Both the position numbers and the translations under genes were made by a program. Positions 6,526 to 15,100 of a DNA stretch of 16,880 nucleotides are shown here, piece by piece. Under the pieces are notes generated by a model. The model had not been told where the DNA came from. It did not search any database and saw only the letters and a program-made list of their open reading frames with translations. Where the stretch lies: contig CAZVYN010000084.1 of NCBI GenBank assembly GCA_964631125.1, positions 1-16,880 of the forward strand, read 5' to 3'. The stretch is from CAZVYN01 sp964631125 (lineage in GTDB: Bacteria; Eisenbacteria; RBG-16-71-46; CAIMUX01). Each line of letters begins with the position of its first letter. Positions within the stretch are counted from its first letter, which is position 1.

Positions 6526-6939
6526 TCACGATTCTAATTCCTTTATCGATCTCCGGCCGGCGATGCCGGCCGAAATCTCATGCCAATACTTGATCTCCCG
6601 TTCGCCTAGACGCCAACAGAGGAAGATGAGTCGGCCGTCCTTGAGGCCGTAGAAGTCGACCAGGCCGGTCTCGAGATCCTTGAGGAGGCAGCCGTGGCGA
6701 TTGAACTCGTCGAGTCGGTCGCTGAATTCCTGCCCCACCTCTTCGACCTGGGCGCGCTTCGAGACCAGGTCGCTCTGCTCGGGCGAGCCGGCCTGCTCCG
6801 CGCCCAGCATCTGCAAGACCGCGATCGCGTCTTGCGTGCGGACGATCTCGGCCGAGAGCGCGCGGAAACGCCGCACCGACTCGGCGACGGTGGGCACCAG
6901 GCGATTCGCTTCCTCGAGCGTGAAGACCTTGACCGACAT
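6526..6939 (-). CDS. DUF2203 family protein
   Basis: A 137-aa small cytoplasmic protein. It matches the DUF2203 pattern as I know it: an N-terminal FTLEEANRLVPTV, a long helical middle (about 20-85) rich in charged heptad-like residues, then GCLLKDLETGLVDFYGLKDG, ICWxLGE-like FLCWRLGEREIKYWHE, and a final GIAGRRSI. The family's function is unknown. I chose the ATG at 6939 because the homologous part starts with VKVFTLEEAN right after it and GGAAGG lies four bases upstream; the frame stays open to 7023 with an Arg/Ser-rich stretch that does not look like part of the protein. The gene follows the membrane fusion protein by 105 bp and precedes the amidohydrolase by 88 bp, all on one strand. Confidence 0.85.
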   Translation of the reverse strand: MSVKVFTLEEANRLVPTVAESVRRFRALSAEIVRTQDAIAVLQMLGAEQAGSPEQSDLVSKRAQVEEVGQEFSDRLDEFNRHGCLLKDLETGLVDFYGLKDGRLIFLCWRLGEREIKYWHEISAGIAGRRSIKELES

Positions 6940-7044
6940 GGAAGCCTTCCGGCGGGGACTACGTCCTCTCATTCGTCTCTTTCTCGATTCTTTCTCGATC
7001 GATCGTGGACGGGAGGCCGACACTGGCCGCGCAGAGTAGAGGCT

Positions 7045-9495
7045 CTAAGGGGTGCTCGGAAACGCCTTCTTCCCAACCAACCGCTGGATTCTCTGCACGC
7101 CCGGTCCGCTCTGATGGAGCCGCCCTCCCAGACCCTCCGCGCCCGCGACCGCCTCGAAGTCGATCACGGGGCGATCGTCGGTGCAGATCTGCGCATCGAG
7201 CAGATGCGGCAAGATGTCTTCCCGCCCGCCGACGTAGACGTCGTAGATGGTCGCCGGATCGGGCAAGAAGTAGCGCGTCAGCTCCTGTCGGAGGAGCGGC
7301 TGCGCGTAGGCGGCTTCGACGTCTCCCTTCGAGAAAGACAACGGCTCGTTCGATCCGATCAGGAACGTCGTGTTGTAGACCCCGTGCTTCCGCACGGCGA
7401 AGACCGCGACGTACGGGAACTCCTCCATGAACGTGCGCGCCACCGTGCGATCGGTGCCGGTGAGGAAGCCGCAACCCACGCTCATCATCCCACCGAGCGC
7501 CAGGCGCGAGCGGCAGAGGGCGAAGTACTCACGACTGTAGAGCGCACAGGTGCCTGTGATGGCGGAGATGAAGGCGTCGGTCACGATGATGTCGAACCTC
7601 TCGTCCGTCGTGGCCAGCCACGCGCGCGCGTCGTCCGCGATCAACTGGATCTTCGGGTTCCCGAGGACGTGGTAGTTCCAGTCGTCGAAGAACTTCAGCG
7701 CGCTGAGCACCTCGGGCGAGATCTCCACGCTCACCACTCGCTCGGTCCGCTCATCGAGCGCGGCGGCGCCCGTGGTGACTCCCGAAGCGACCCCGGAGAC
7801 GTAGACTTTCTTCGGACTCGGATGGAGCGCCGTCGGGAGGAGCGCCAGCGTGGCGTAGTACTGCTGATGAAAGTATTTCCGGTCGACGATGCTCGAGCCG
7901 AGCAGGTTGATGTGGAGATCGATGCTCTCGGGCAGTCCGTTCTTGTCGATCGCCTCCGTGACCGCGACGCTCGCGACACGCCCCTCTTCGTGGAACAGGA
8001 TGGAGCGATTCCCTTCCTTCATGACATGCGTGTAGGCGAGGAACGGTTGCGGCTGTACGAAAATGAGAACAGAAGCGATCACCGCCATCCCGATCCCGCT
8101 CGCCATGACAAGTGCGCGGCGGCGATCGACCGTCTCCGCCTGACGGAAGAACGCCAGTCCGAGCGCGGCATTGAGGAGAGCGGTGAGAACGATCCCGCGC
8201 TGAAGGCCCACTGTCGGCAGAAGCACGAATCCGGCCACGAGTGAGCCGAGGATCGCCCCGACCGTGTTGACCGCATAGAACCGTCCGACCCGCTCGCCGA
8301 GGTCTTCCAGCCGGGTTGTGGCCACCTTCAACGTGAGCGGAAAGGTGAGGCCGAGCAGAAAACACGGGACCAAGAGCGCGATTGCCGCCGGCAGTAGTTT
8401 TCCGAGGACGGCAGCCACCACGGTGGCGTTGCCGAATCTCTCGGAGAGTGTCTTCCCCAGCGTCGGCAGGTGTGCCGCCTGCGAGTAGACGAGCAAGACC
8501 GCCGCGGTCGACGCCCACTGGATCCATCCCAACCAGAGCAGCGGTCGCCGCGTCCGATCGGCGATCCAGCCAGCGACCAGCGCCCCGAGGAAGAGACCGA
8601 GCAGCACCACGACGAGGATGGTCGTGAAGACGTAGATGCTCGTCCCGATCGAGAAGTTCAGCGCGCGAGTCCAGAACACTTGATACGCAATCGAAACGAA
8701 GCCCGAGACTGCGAACGACAAGAGCAAGAGGCGCAGCAACGAGCGATCGATCGGGCGAGCGGAGTCGGACGAGCCAGCGACGGGCGACGCGCCAGCAACA
8801 TCACGGGCGTCCGCGCTGTCGGCGCGCGCGTTCGCGAGACCCTGCTTTCGCGCCAAGAGCGCCACGACCGTCGCGCCCAGCGCCGCCAAGAGATTCCCCG
8901 CCACGGCGAGGTGCATCGAGAAGGCGACGCCGTGCTCCAAGATGCCGAAGTAGCCCACGTACGCCGCGCCGAGGATCCCGCCGAAGATATTCACGCCGTA
9001 GAGCAGGCCCAGCCCGCGGCCGAAGCGATCGATCCGCCGGATGAAGAAGCGCACTACGAACGGCAACGTCGCGCCCATCAGCGTCGTCGGCACGAGCAGG
9101 ATGGCGGCGGAGGCGAGGACGCGACTGCCGGTCACCATCCCCGGCACGTTCGAGAAGAGCGAATGCAGGCCCAGATAGATCGCGCCGGAAGTCGAGAGCA
9201 GCCAGGGCGTGGCCAGTCCGATCAGCCCGATCCCGAGTTCGGCCGCGGCGTAGAGCAGCAGCGGGTTCCGACTGCGGTCGGCGATCCGGCCGCCCAGCAG
9301 GCCGCCGAGCCCGAGACCTCCCATGAAGATCGCCAGCACCGTGCTCACCGCGAGGGCCGATCCGCCCAGCACGAACGTGAGTTGCCGTGTCCAGAGGACC
9401 TCGTAGGCGAGCCCGCTGGCGCCGGAGAGACAGAAGATCAAGACGAGAGGAACGGCGGCCCACGTCGGCATACGCGCTACATCGACTCGACTCAT
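7045..9495 (-). CDS. Fused MFS-type membrane protein / spermidine synthase-like domain
   Basis: An 816-aa membrane protein. The N-terminal part starts with VPLVLIFCLSGASGLAYEVLWTRQL, the hallmark first helix of this family, and has many hydrophobic helices in two sets separated by a charged Ala/Ser-rich loop (around 8760-8830). From about residue 555 a soluble Rossmann-type domain follows, with a degenerate nucleotide-binding loop VYVSGVASGVTTGAA, an acidic VSVEISPEV (near 589), a DDARAWL (near 623) and IIVTDAFIS (near 637). It ends in a small extra segment. True spermidine synthases make spermidine from putrescine and decarboxylated SAM; the poor glycine loop and the membrane part make that reaction uncertain. 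I start at the ATG at 9495 because GGGAGG lies three bases upstream and the first helix follows; ATGs at 9642, 9567 and 9471 are alternatives. The gene is divergent from the TPR-zincin gene and heads a possible three-gene operon. Confidence 0.88.
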   Translation of the reverse strand: MSRVDVARMPTWAAVPLVLIFCLSGASGLAYEVLWTRQLTFVLGGSALAVSTVLAIFMGGLGLGGLLGGRIADRSRNPLLLYAAAELGIGLIGLATPWLLSTSGAIYLGLHSLFSNVPGMVTGSRVLASAAILLVPTTLMGATLPFVVRFFIRRIDRFGRGLGLLYGVNIFGGILGAAYVGYFGILEHGVAFSMHLAVAGNLLAALGATVVALLARKQGLANARADSADARDVAGASPVAGSSDSARPIDRSLLRLLLLSFAVSGFVSIAYQVFWTRALNFSIGTSIYVFTTILVVVLLGLFLGALVAGWIADRTRRPLLWLGWIQWASTAAVLLVYSQAAHLPTLGKTLSERFGNATVVAAVLGKLLPAAIALLVPCFLLGLTFPLTLKVATTRLEDLGERVGRFYAVNTVGAILGSLVAGFVLLPTVGLQRGIVLTALLNAALGLAFFRQAETVDRRRALVMASGIGMAVIASVLIFVQPQPFLAYTHVMKEGNRSILFHEEGRVASVAVTEAIDKNGLPESIDLHINLLGSSIVDRKYFHQQYYATLALLPTALHPSPKKVYVSGVASGVTTGAAALDERTERVVSVEISPEVLSALKFFDDWNYHVLGNPKIQLIADDARAWLATTDERFDIIVTDAFISAITGTCALYSREYFALCRSRLALGGMMSVGCGFLTGTDRTVARTFMEEFPYVAVFAVRKHGVYNTTFLIGSNEPLSFSKGDVEAAYAQPLLRQELTRYFLPDPATIYDVYVGGREDILPHLLDAQICTDDRPVIDFEAVAGAEGLGGRLHQSGPGVQRIQRLVGKKAFPSTP

Positions 9496-9647
9496 CGTCC
9501 TCCCGGTCGCATCTGCGGCGCTCGACGAGCTCGAGGCGCTCGGCCTGATTTTGCGGCCGCATTTCATGCTCGCGACCGCGCGGGATTGTCCTAGACTCGG
9601 GCTCCACGGACAAGCGACACCCTCTCCCGCACCCCGGAGCATCCTGC

Positions 9648-10505
9648 ATGTCGAAGAAGCCTCGCCCGCCGCGCGTCTATCCGCCTCTTCCCAAGGAGTT
9701 CCTGGATCGCGTCGATCTCGCCTGGGATGCCCTCGAGGACGGCGACGTCGAAGCGGCCGGCCTCGAAGCCGAAGAGATGATGGAAGAGACCGACCAGCAC
9801 CCCGAGGTCCGCTTCCTCCTTGGCGCAGCGCTCTTGGAAACCGGCATCCACGGTGAGGCGCTCGAGCACCTGCGCGCCTGCGACGGGATGGTCGAGGATC
9901 CGATCGTCCACCAGTTCTATCTCGCCTCGGCGCTGTTCGAGAATCTCGAGATCGATCCCGCGATGGAGCTGTTCCGCAAGGTGATGACCGACGAAGAGGA
10001 GGCCGCGCCGCCCCACTACGGCCTGGCGCAATGCCTCGAGTTCCTCGGCAAGTGGAACGAGGCCGAGCGCGAATACGAAGAGGCGAACCGCCTCGAGCCC
10101 GAGAACTTCCCGCTCCCCGTGCGGATGACCCGCGACGCCTTCGAAGCGGTGGTCGAAGAGGCGGCGGCGAATCTACCCGAGGAGCTGCGCTCCCATCTCA
10201 CCGACGAAGTCTCCGTCGTCGTCGAATCGATGCCGACGCCCGAGACGCTCGCCGCCGAAACCGAAGACGAAGAGAACGTCACCCCCGGCGTCCTCGGTCT
10301 CTTCGTCGGCCAGAGCCTCGAAGAGCGCTCCATCTCCGACCCTCTCGGCTTCCCTCCCACCATCTTCATCTTCCAGCGCAATCTCGAGCGCTTCTGCCAG
10401 ACGCAGGAAGAGTTGGTCCACGAGATCCAGCTCACGCTGCACCACGAGCTCGGGCACTACTTGGGACTGGAAGAAGAAGAGCTGGAAGAGCGCGGGTTGG
10501 AGTAG
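9648..10505 (+). CDS. TPR-like protein with C-terminal minimal zincin (Zincin_1/DUF1025) metalloprotease domain
   Basis: A 285-aa, very acidic, probably cytoplasmic protein. Residues about 20-155 look like three to four TPR-type helical hairpins (for example LAWDALEDGDVEAAGLEAEE, RFLLGAALLETGIHGEALEH and YGLAQCLEFLGKWNEAEREY). Residues about 164-285 match the small zincin family (PF06262 as I know it): FEAVVEEAAANLPEE, the central GLFVGQSLEERS, PPTIFIFQRNLERFC and the zinc motif H266-E-L-G-H270 followed by YLGLEEEELEERGL. The family usually occurs as a stand-alone domain of about 110-130 aa, so the TPR fusion is notable. Substrate and role are unknown. The start is supported by GGAG eight bases upstream. 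The gene is divergent from the MFS/SpeE-like gene across 152 bp. Confidence 0.85.
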   Translation: MSKKPRPPRVYPPLPKEFLDRVDLAWDALEDGDVEAAGLEAEEMMEETDQHPEVRFLLGAALLETGIHGEALEHLRACDGMVEDPIVHQFYLASALFENLEIDPAMELFRKVMTDEEEAAPPHYGLAQCLEFLGKWNEAEREYEEANRLEPENFPLPVRMTRDAFEAVVEEAAANLPEELRSHLTDEVSVVVESMPTPETLAAETEDEENVTPGVLGLFVGQSLEERSISDPLGFPPTIFIFQRNLERFCQTQEELVHEIQLTLHHELGHYLGLEEEELEERGLE

Positions 10506-10522
10506 CCGAGCTCGCAGCCCCG

Positions 10523-10539
10523 GATGTCGGCCCGACATC
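10523..10539 (+). terminator. Hairpin 17 bases after the TPR-zincin gene
   Basis: GATGTCG (10523-10529) and CGACATC (10533-10539) form a perfect 7-bp stem with a 3-nt loop. There is no U-tract. GACAT within the right arm could instead pair with ATGTC just downstream, so two mutually exclusive folds are possible. Confidence 0.4.
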
Positions 10540-10597
10540 GGCCATGTCTTGCCGGATCGGCCGAACAATTCCGTGTGCGCTTCCTCCCTCCCGCCGT

Positions 10598-10626
10598 GTT
10601 GTCCCCTGTGATAGATGGGCGACAAC
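10598..10626 (+). promoter_or_regulatory. Stem-loop in the leader of the secreted GIGT-repeat gene
   Basis: GTTGTC (10598-10603) pairs with GACAAC (10621-10626), and the adjoining CCC and GGG extend the stem around one bulged C. It ends 37 bases before the GTG start. It may be a leader structure or an operator-like dyad. No known riboswitch pattern is visible. Confidence 0.3.
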
Positions 10627-10663
10627 CCGGGTCCCGTCGGTCCGGACGAAGGGAGCACTCACA

Positions 10664-11758
10664 GTGATAACAAGACTCCTCCGGGGACGGCTGGTTCTTC
10701 TGGGCGTACTTGCACTCGCACTCGCACTCGCACTCGTTCTGGCGCATGGCCCTGCCCGCGCCCAGAGCACAGCCTTCAGCTACCAGGGATCGCTGGAAGT
10801 TGCCGGCGCCCCCGCCAGCGGGCTGCACGACCTGCGCTTCCGCCTGTTCGACACCCCCTCGGGTGGAGCGCAGATCGGCTCGACGCTTTGCGTCGACAAC
10901 GTGAGCGTCGTCGAAGGTGTCTTCACCACGCTGCTCGATTTCGGCCAGCAATACGCCACGACGGCGGAGCGTCACCTGGAGATCGAGGTCCGGAGCGACA
11001 CCGGACTCGGGTGCGCCAACGCGACGGGATTTACGGTGCTGGCTCCGCGCCAGCCGCTCACACCCACGCCGATGGCGAGCCACGCCAACTCCGCCTTCGC
11101 ACTCGATGCGGCGGATGGGTCACCCGCGAGCGCAGTGTTCGTAGACGCGATCGGCAACGTCGGCATCGGCACGACGGCGCCCCTCTTCAAGTTGGACGTC
11201 CGCGGAGGCCCCATCTTGGTCGAGAACCTGGGCGATCAGGCCGACCTCCTCTGGCTGGCGAGTGAGCGCTCCTGGGTGTTCCGGCAGGAAGGGACCGGCG
11301 CCGCAACGGCGCTCAAGCTCCAGAACATCGGCGGTGGCGGGAACAAGAACTTCGTCGTCCAGACCGACGGTTTGATGGGAGTCGGCACGACGACGCCCGC
11401 CGCAAAGCTCGACGTGCGCGGCGACGTGAAGCTCGGGAGCGTCGGCCAGTTTTTCGCGCCGGGCGGGGCCGAGAACTTGCGCCTGGTTCGCGGCACCGTA
11501 AGTAGCAGCGGATCGATCATCGCCGGCGTCGGCTTCACGGCTCAACGCGTGCTTCCCGGCTGGTACACCATGAACTACTCGTCGGCATTTTCCGGCGTCC
11601 CGAGCGTGACGGCGACGGCGCGATCCGGGGCCGGCTCGATCCCCTATTTCACCAACACCCACCTTGTCAGCGCGACTACCTTCGTCGTCCATGTAAGGAC
11701 TGCAGCAGGCGCGGGCGTCGACTCCGACTTCGACTTCTGTGTCATGGGGCCGCGGTAG
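10664..11758 (+). CDS. Secreted surface protein with GIGTTxPxxKLDV repeats
   Basis: A 364-aa exported protein. The signal peptide has Arg residues, a long Leu/Ala core and cleavage at PARA|QS (after about residue 33). The mature part opens with FSYQGSLEVAGAPASGLHDL and LTPTPMASHANSAF, a bacterial module often placed before fibre-like repeats. Two repeats follow, VGIGTTAPLFKLDVRGG (about 165-181) and MGVGTTTPAAKLDVRGD (about 239-255), as in tail-fibre and adhesin-like proteins. The last about 75 residues (YSSAFSGVPSVTATARSG onward) look like a beta-sandwich of H-type-lectin or tail-fibre style. I start at GTG 10664, which has GGGAG eight bases upstream and puts the signal peptide at the N-terminus. 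The frame is open far upstream, but that stretch lies over the TPR-zincin gene. A surface-attachment role is inference. Confidence 0.8.
   Translation: MITRLLRGRLVLLGVLALALALALVLAHGPARAQSTAFSYQGSLEVAGAPASGLHDLRFRLFDTPSGGAQIGSTLCVDNVSVVEGVFTTLLDFGQQYATTAERHLEIEVRSDTGLGCANATGFTVLAPRQPLTPTPMASHANSAFALDAADGSPASAVFVDAIGNVGIGTTAPLFKLDVRGGPILVENLGDQADLLWLASERSWVFRQEGTGAATALKLQNIGGGGNKNFVVQTDGLMGVGTTTPAAKLDVRGDVKLGSVGQFFAPGGAENLRLVRGTVSSSGSIIAGVGFTAQRVLPGWYTMNYSSAFSGVPSVTATARSGAGSIPYFTNTHLVSATTFVVHVRTAAGAGVDSDFDFCVMGPR
10712..10735 (+). repeat. In-frame hexamer repeat in a signal peptide, 4 x 6 bp
   Basis: GCACTC is repeated four times and encodes alternating Ala and Leu in the hydrophobic core of the signal peptide of the GIGT-repeat protein. 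Slippage would lengthen or shorten the core by two residues without a frameshift. Confidence 0.85.
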
Positions 11759-11822
11759 GAAGGGCTCTCGTCCGACGAACCGCACTCCGCTCAACGACAG
11801 TCGATCTCCACACGGCGATAAG

Positions 11823-12002
11823 TCGGCGCTCGGGGCGTGTTGTCTGGCGGGGAATGAGTGCGTGATCACGACGGCGTTGAACTGCGGCGTGCGTGGGGGT
11901 GCGTTCGAGGGGGACGGGACGTCATGTGACGGGTCGCCTTGCGGCGTGGGGACTCCGGCGGAAGAGCGGAGCTGGGGGGAGATCAAGGCTCGCTATCGGT
12001 AG
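11823..12002 (+). pseudogene. Orphan Cys-rich C-terminal tail of the beta-helix protein
   Basis: The frame encodes S-A-L-G-A-C-C onward, and from 11830 is identical base for base to the last 57 codons of the beta-helix gene (16473-16645), including the TAG stop and everything after it. Upstream of 11823 similarity ends, and there is no body of a beta-helix protein. A GTG at 11739 would give a short open frame, but it overlaps the end of the preceding gene and has no signal peptide. The best reading is a truncated gene end left by duplication or recombination. The tail itself (Cys-rich, ending W-G-E-I-K-A-R-Y-R) is probably a modular C-terminal domain of secreted proteins in this lineage. Confidence 0.7.
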
Positions 12003-12080
12003 CCGGGCGCGAGCGCGACCTCCGGCAACCGACGGACGGCGGCGGAGAGGTCGTCTCCACGACTCTCACGGAATCTCGCC

Positions 12081-12110
12081 GTGCCAACTGGGCGCGGCGG
12101 GGAGTACACT
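12081..12110 (+). promoter_or_regulatory. Weak candidate promoter before the protease gene
   Basis: A possible -10 TACACT (12105-12110) lies 18 bp after GTGCCA (12081-12086), a poor -35. It sits in the intergenic part of the direct repeat and recurs at 16724-16753. Small hairpins upstream (stems at 12045-12067 and 12067-12083) could close the preceding transcript. Support is only positional. Confidence 0.25.
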
Positions 12111-12182
12111 TTCCTGGCCGATTCTGTGATCTCTTCCGGGGCACAGTCCCTCGGCCCAAACAGGCGTGTTTAGACCGCGAGG

Positions 12183-15100
12183 ATGCCGCAAGCAGGGGGG
12201 TCTCATGCAGGTCGTCCCGAGGATCGCCCCCCCCCCCAATGGAAGTTCGCTGCGACTAGGAGATTCGCTCGGCGCTTCGTGAAGTTCGGATGGGCTGGCG
12301 TCGGAGCGGCGTTCGCCTTCGCTTTAACCGCACGATCGGCATCGGCCGGACCTCATGAGGGCGGTGTGCTGCTTCTCCACGCCAATCTCAACCTGACGTA
12401 CACCGTTACTGAGAGCGACTGGTGCGGCCTCGCTGGACTCACCGATTGCGAGTCCGTGAACACCTCCGTGCCACCCGATCGTACCGACCTCACGGTTTTC
12501 TTCGCGCTCGCCGCGTTCCCCGAGTCCGCCAGCCCCGCGCTCAAGGGAGTTACATTCGGCCTAACCTACGACCCTGAAAAGATCTACATCATCAGTTCGG
12601 GATCTTGCGCCGACTTCGAGTTAGCCGAGCCGGGCTGGCCGGCCCCAGATTCCGGGGTCGCTCTCACCTGGAACACGGCGCTTCAGGCGACGCTGGCCGA
12701 GCTGTACTGGTTCGCCGGATACGCCGATCCGGAAACAGACCCTGCCGAACTCTCGCTCGTGGCGCACCCAACTCAGGGGGCCGCATTCGCGGACGACTCC
12801 GTACCCTCCATCCTCGACGACGTAGCCGATTTCGGAGTCCTGGGTTTCGGATCTTCCGGATCGTCGAGCTGTCCCGCATCAGGTGAATCGGGCGGCACGG
12901 GCTCTCCCGACGGTGCGGGAGACGAGGGCGGGAGTGAAGAGCAGGATGGCGCCGACGGCGATTCCGAGGATGGCTCAAGCGAAACAAGTCCTATCGACTC
13001 CTATGCGAACTTGACTGACTACGCGCCCGAAATCGAAGTCCAATTAGCTCCAGACGCTCTGAACACTCCTCTGCTTTCGTCCGCGGAACTGCCAATCGCT
13101 GAGGCAACGTTTCTGGTCAGCGACGTCCGAACCCCTTTCGCGCAGTTGGGCGCCTTGTCGGTCCGACGGGCGATACCGACCGCGGTCCCCGGTGACACTC
13201 TTGCGCAGGACTTCGCAGGGCGCCTGGTACGGATCACCGACCTAAGTCCATTCTACTTCCTCCGATTCGGGTCCGTAGAGGCCGCCATCGCTGCTCAGCC
13301 ATTTGTCGTTGATGTGCCGTACGTACAGACCGCGTCAGTGGTCGAGCTGCTTCATATCGCCACACCGCTTACCGACGACCCCAAGCTGTACAACCATCCG
13401 GGGTTTCCCTATGACCCTCAGTGGCACATCGAAAACCTGGGAGAACGAAGCGCATCGACTGCAGACGCTGACCTGAGGCCCGAAACCACATACTTTGGTC
13501 CCGGTTGGCCGTGCGACGCGGTGGAATGCCCAGACAAAGTAACGATCGGGATGGTTGACACCGGACTCCCTGACGCCCACGAGGACCTGGACATAATCCC
13601 GCTCTCCGCCGCGGATCGTGCTGGGATGCACAACAATCCAAACGACCCCGACTACTGCGGCACGCATGCCACCAAGATGTCCGGCATCGCGGGAGCAATC
13701 ACCAACAACGCAAAGGGAATAGCAGGCGTCTGCTCGAGTTGCCGAATTCTCGACATCGAGAGTTGTTTCTCGTCCGCAGATTGCGCCGCCAATGCTTGCT
13801 CCACGATTGGTTCGTGGCAATCGCGTGTACCCTATGCCGTCAGTCACTTCCCCGAGCTCCGTGTTCTTCTGATCAGCGGAGCGAGTTCCGAGGAACAAGA
13901 GCCCGGCTACTCCTCGCCGGCAAAGGTTCTTACTCTCTGGAATGCTTTCGTCATGGGCATCCTGTCTGTCGCTCCGCTCCGCGACACAATGTTCAACAAC
14001 CCAGCCGAAGTAGAACCGGCCAATATTCCTTTCCTCATTGGAGTCGGAGGGTCAACGCAGGAGGACCTCTTCTGGAATGAACCGTCTACTTGCAATTCCG
14101 ATCCGACTCTTCCCCTCAACACAGGCACGCCTGTCGGTCCCAACGCGCCCGATATCACCGCCCCGGCGTGCGGACCAGTGGTTACAACCGGCCCGGATTC
14201 CCTCACAGACTACTCCTACACGGGCATGTTCAATTCTGGCGCAGCCGCCGCAGTCGCCGGCGCCGCTGGACACCTATTCAGCGCCGATATCAATTATAGC
14301 AATTTCGGCCTTGGCGCGGACGACGCCATGGGCATTCTGTTCAATGCCACTCGGCAGTACGCGGACGATCCGACCGAAGGCAATGATTGCGGCCATTGCC
14401 CGAAGGAGTACTACGGTCGCGGCATTCTCGACATGGGAATCATGATGAGCATCTACTACGAGATGTTCACGGGCAGCTTTCTGGTGTACACCGTCCGGCC
14501 AGATGATGCCGGGGTCGATTGGGCGCCGCTCTACACCTTCGAATCGAACAATTTTAGGCGCACTTGGCGACTTTGGCGAATGCGGAAGACAATCTCGCTG
14601 CCGCGCACGAATTCAGTTTGGCCCAACGTTCCAGAGTTCGTTGGTTGGGTCAACCACACACAAACCTGGTGGGGAGAGGAGACAACCGCCCCACTGATCT
14701 ACGGACAGATTCAGTCCGGGACCAGCGATGAGGCCATGACAGCAAACGCGGATGTGGTCGCCATTGCGACGAACGGCCCGACTTCGGCCAACATGTCGGT
14801 CATAAATGCGCAGACCGGTCAGGCGACGTTGACAGCCTACACTCTCGAGCAAGTGACGGAGGTCAGCCATCAACACATTTCCTGGGTCGTTGCGCCTGAA
14901 GACCTCCAGGTCGCATACACGACTATCACCAGGATGCACCCAGCTTCCGCAGAACTCGGGAGCTCGGAGTCGGGCAGACCGATCCCGAGCATTATCACGC
15001 TCGGCACGCCAACGTCGATGTCTCCTCGCTTCCGAATCAGCGGATTGGACAACTCGGAGCACGAGCTCCAAGTCCACGACGTGTCTGGACGTCTCGTTTG

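Larger units (their letters stand above)
11830..12237 (+). repeat. Long exact direct repeat, copy 1 (at least 408 bp)
   Basis: This stretch is identical, as far as I can compare by eye, to 16473-16880 at a constant offset of 4643. It contains the Cys-rich tail, a 180-bp intergenic region and the first bases of the protease gene up to the C11 tract. Copy 2 is cut by the window end at the same C-tract, so the true repeat may be longer. The pair brackets the whole protease and beta-helix gene pair. Confidence 0.95.

Noticed and set aside
6694..9594. Long plus-strand frames opposite the DUF2203 and membrane fusion genes
   Set aside because: Antisense shadows rich in Arg, Asp and Glu; the real proteins on the minus strand have clear motifs and membrane helices.
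10031..10663. Upstream extension of the GIGT-repeat gene over the TPR-zincin gene
   Set aside because: Arg-rich shadow frame; the GTG at 10664 has a ribosome-binding site and starts a proper signal peptide.
11739..12002. A small independent gene starting at GTG 11739
   Set aside because: Overlaps the previous gene's end, lacks an export signal despite a Cys-rich secreted-type tail, and its 3' two thirds are an exact copy of another gene's end.
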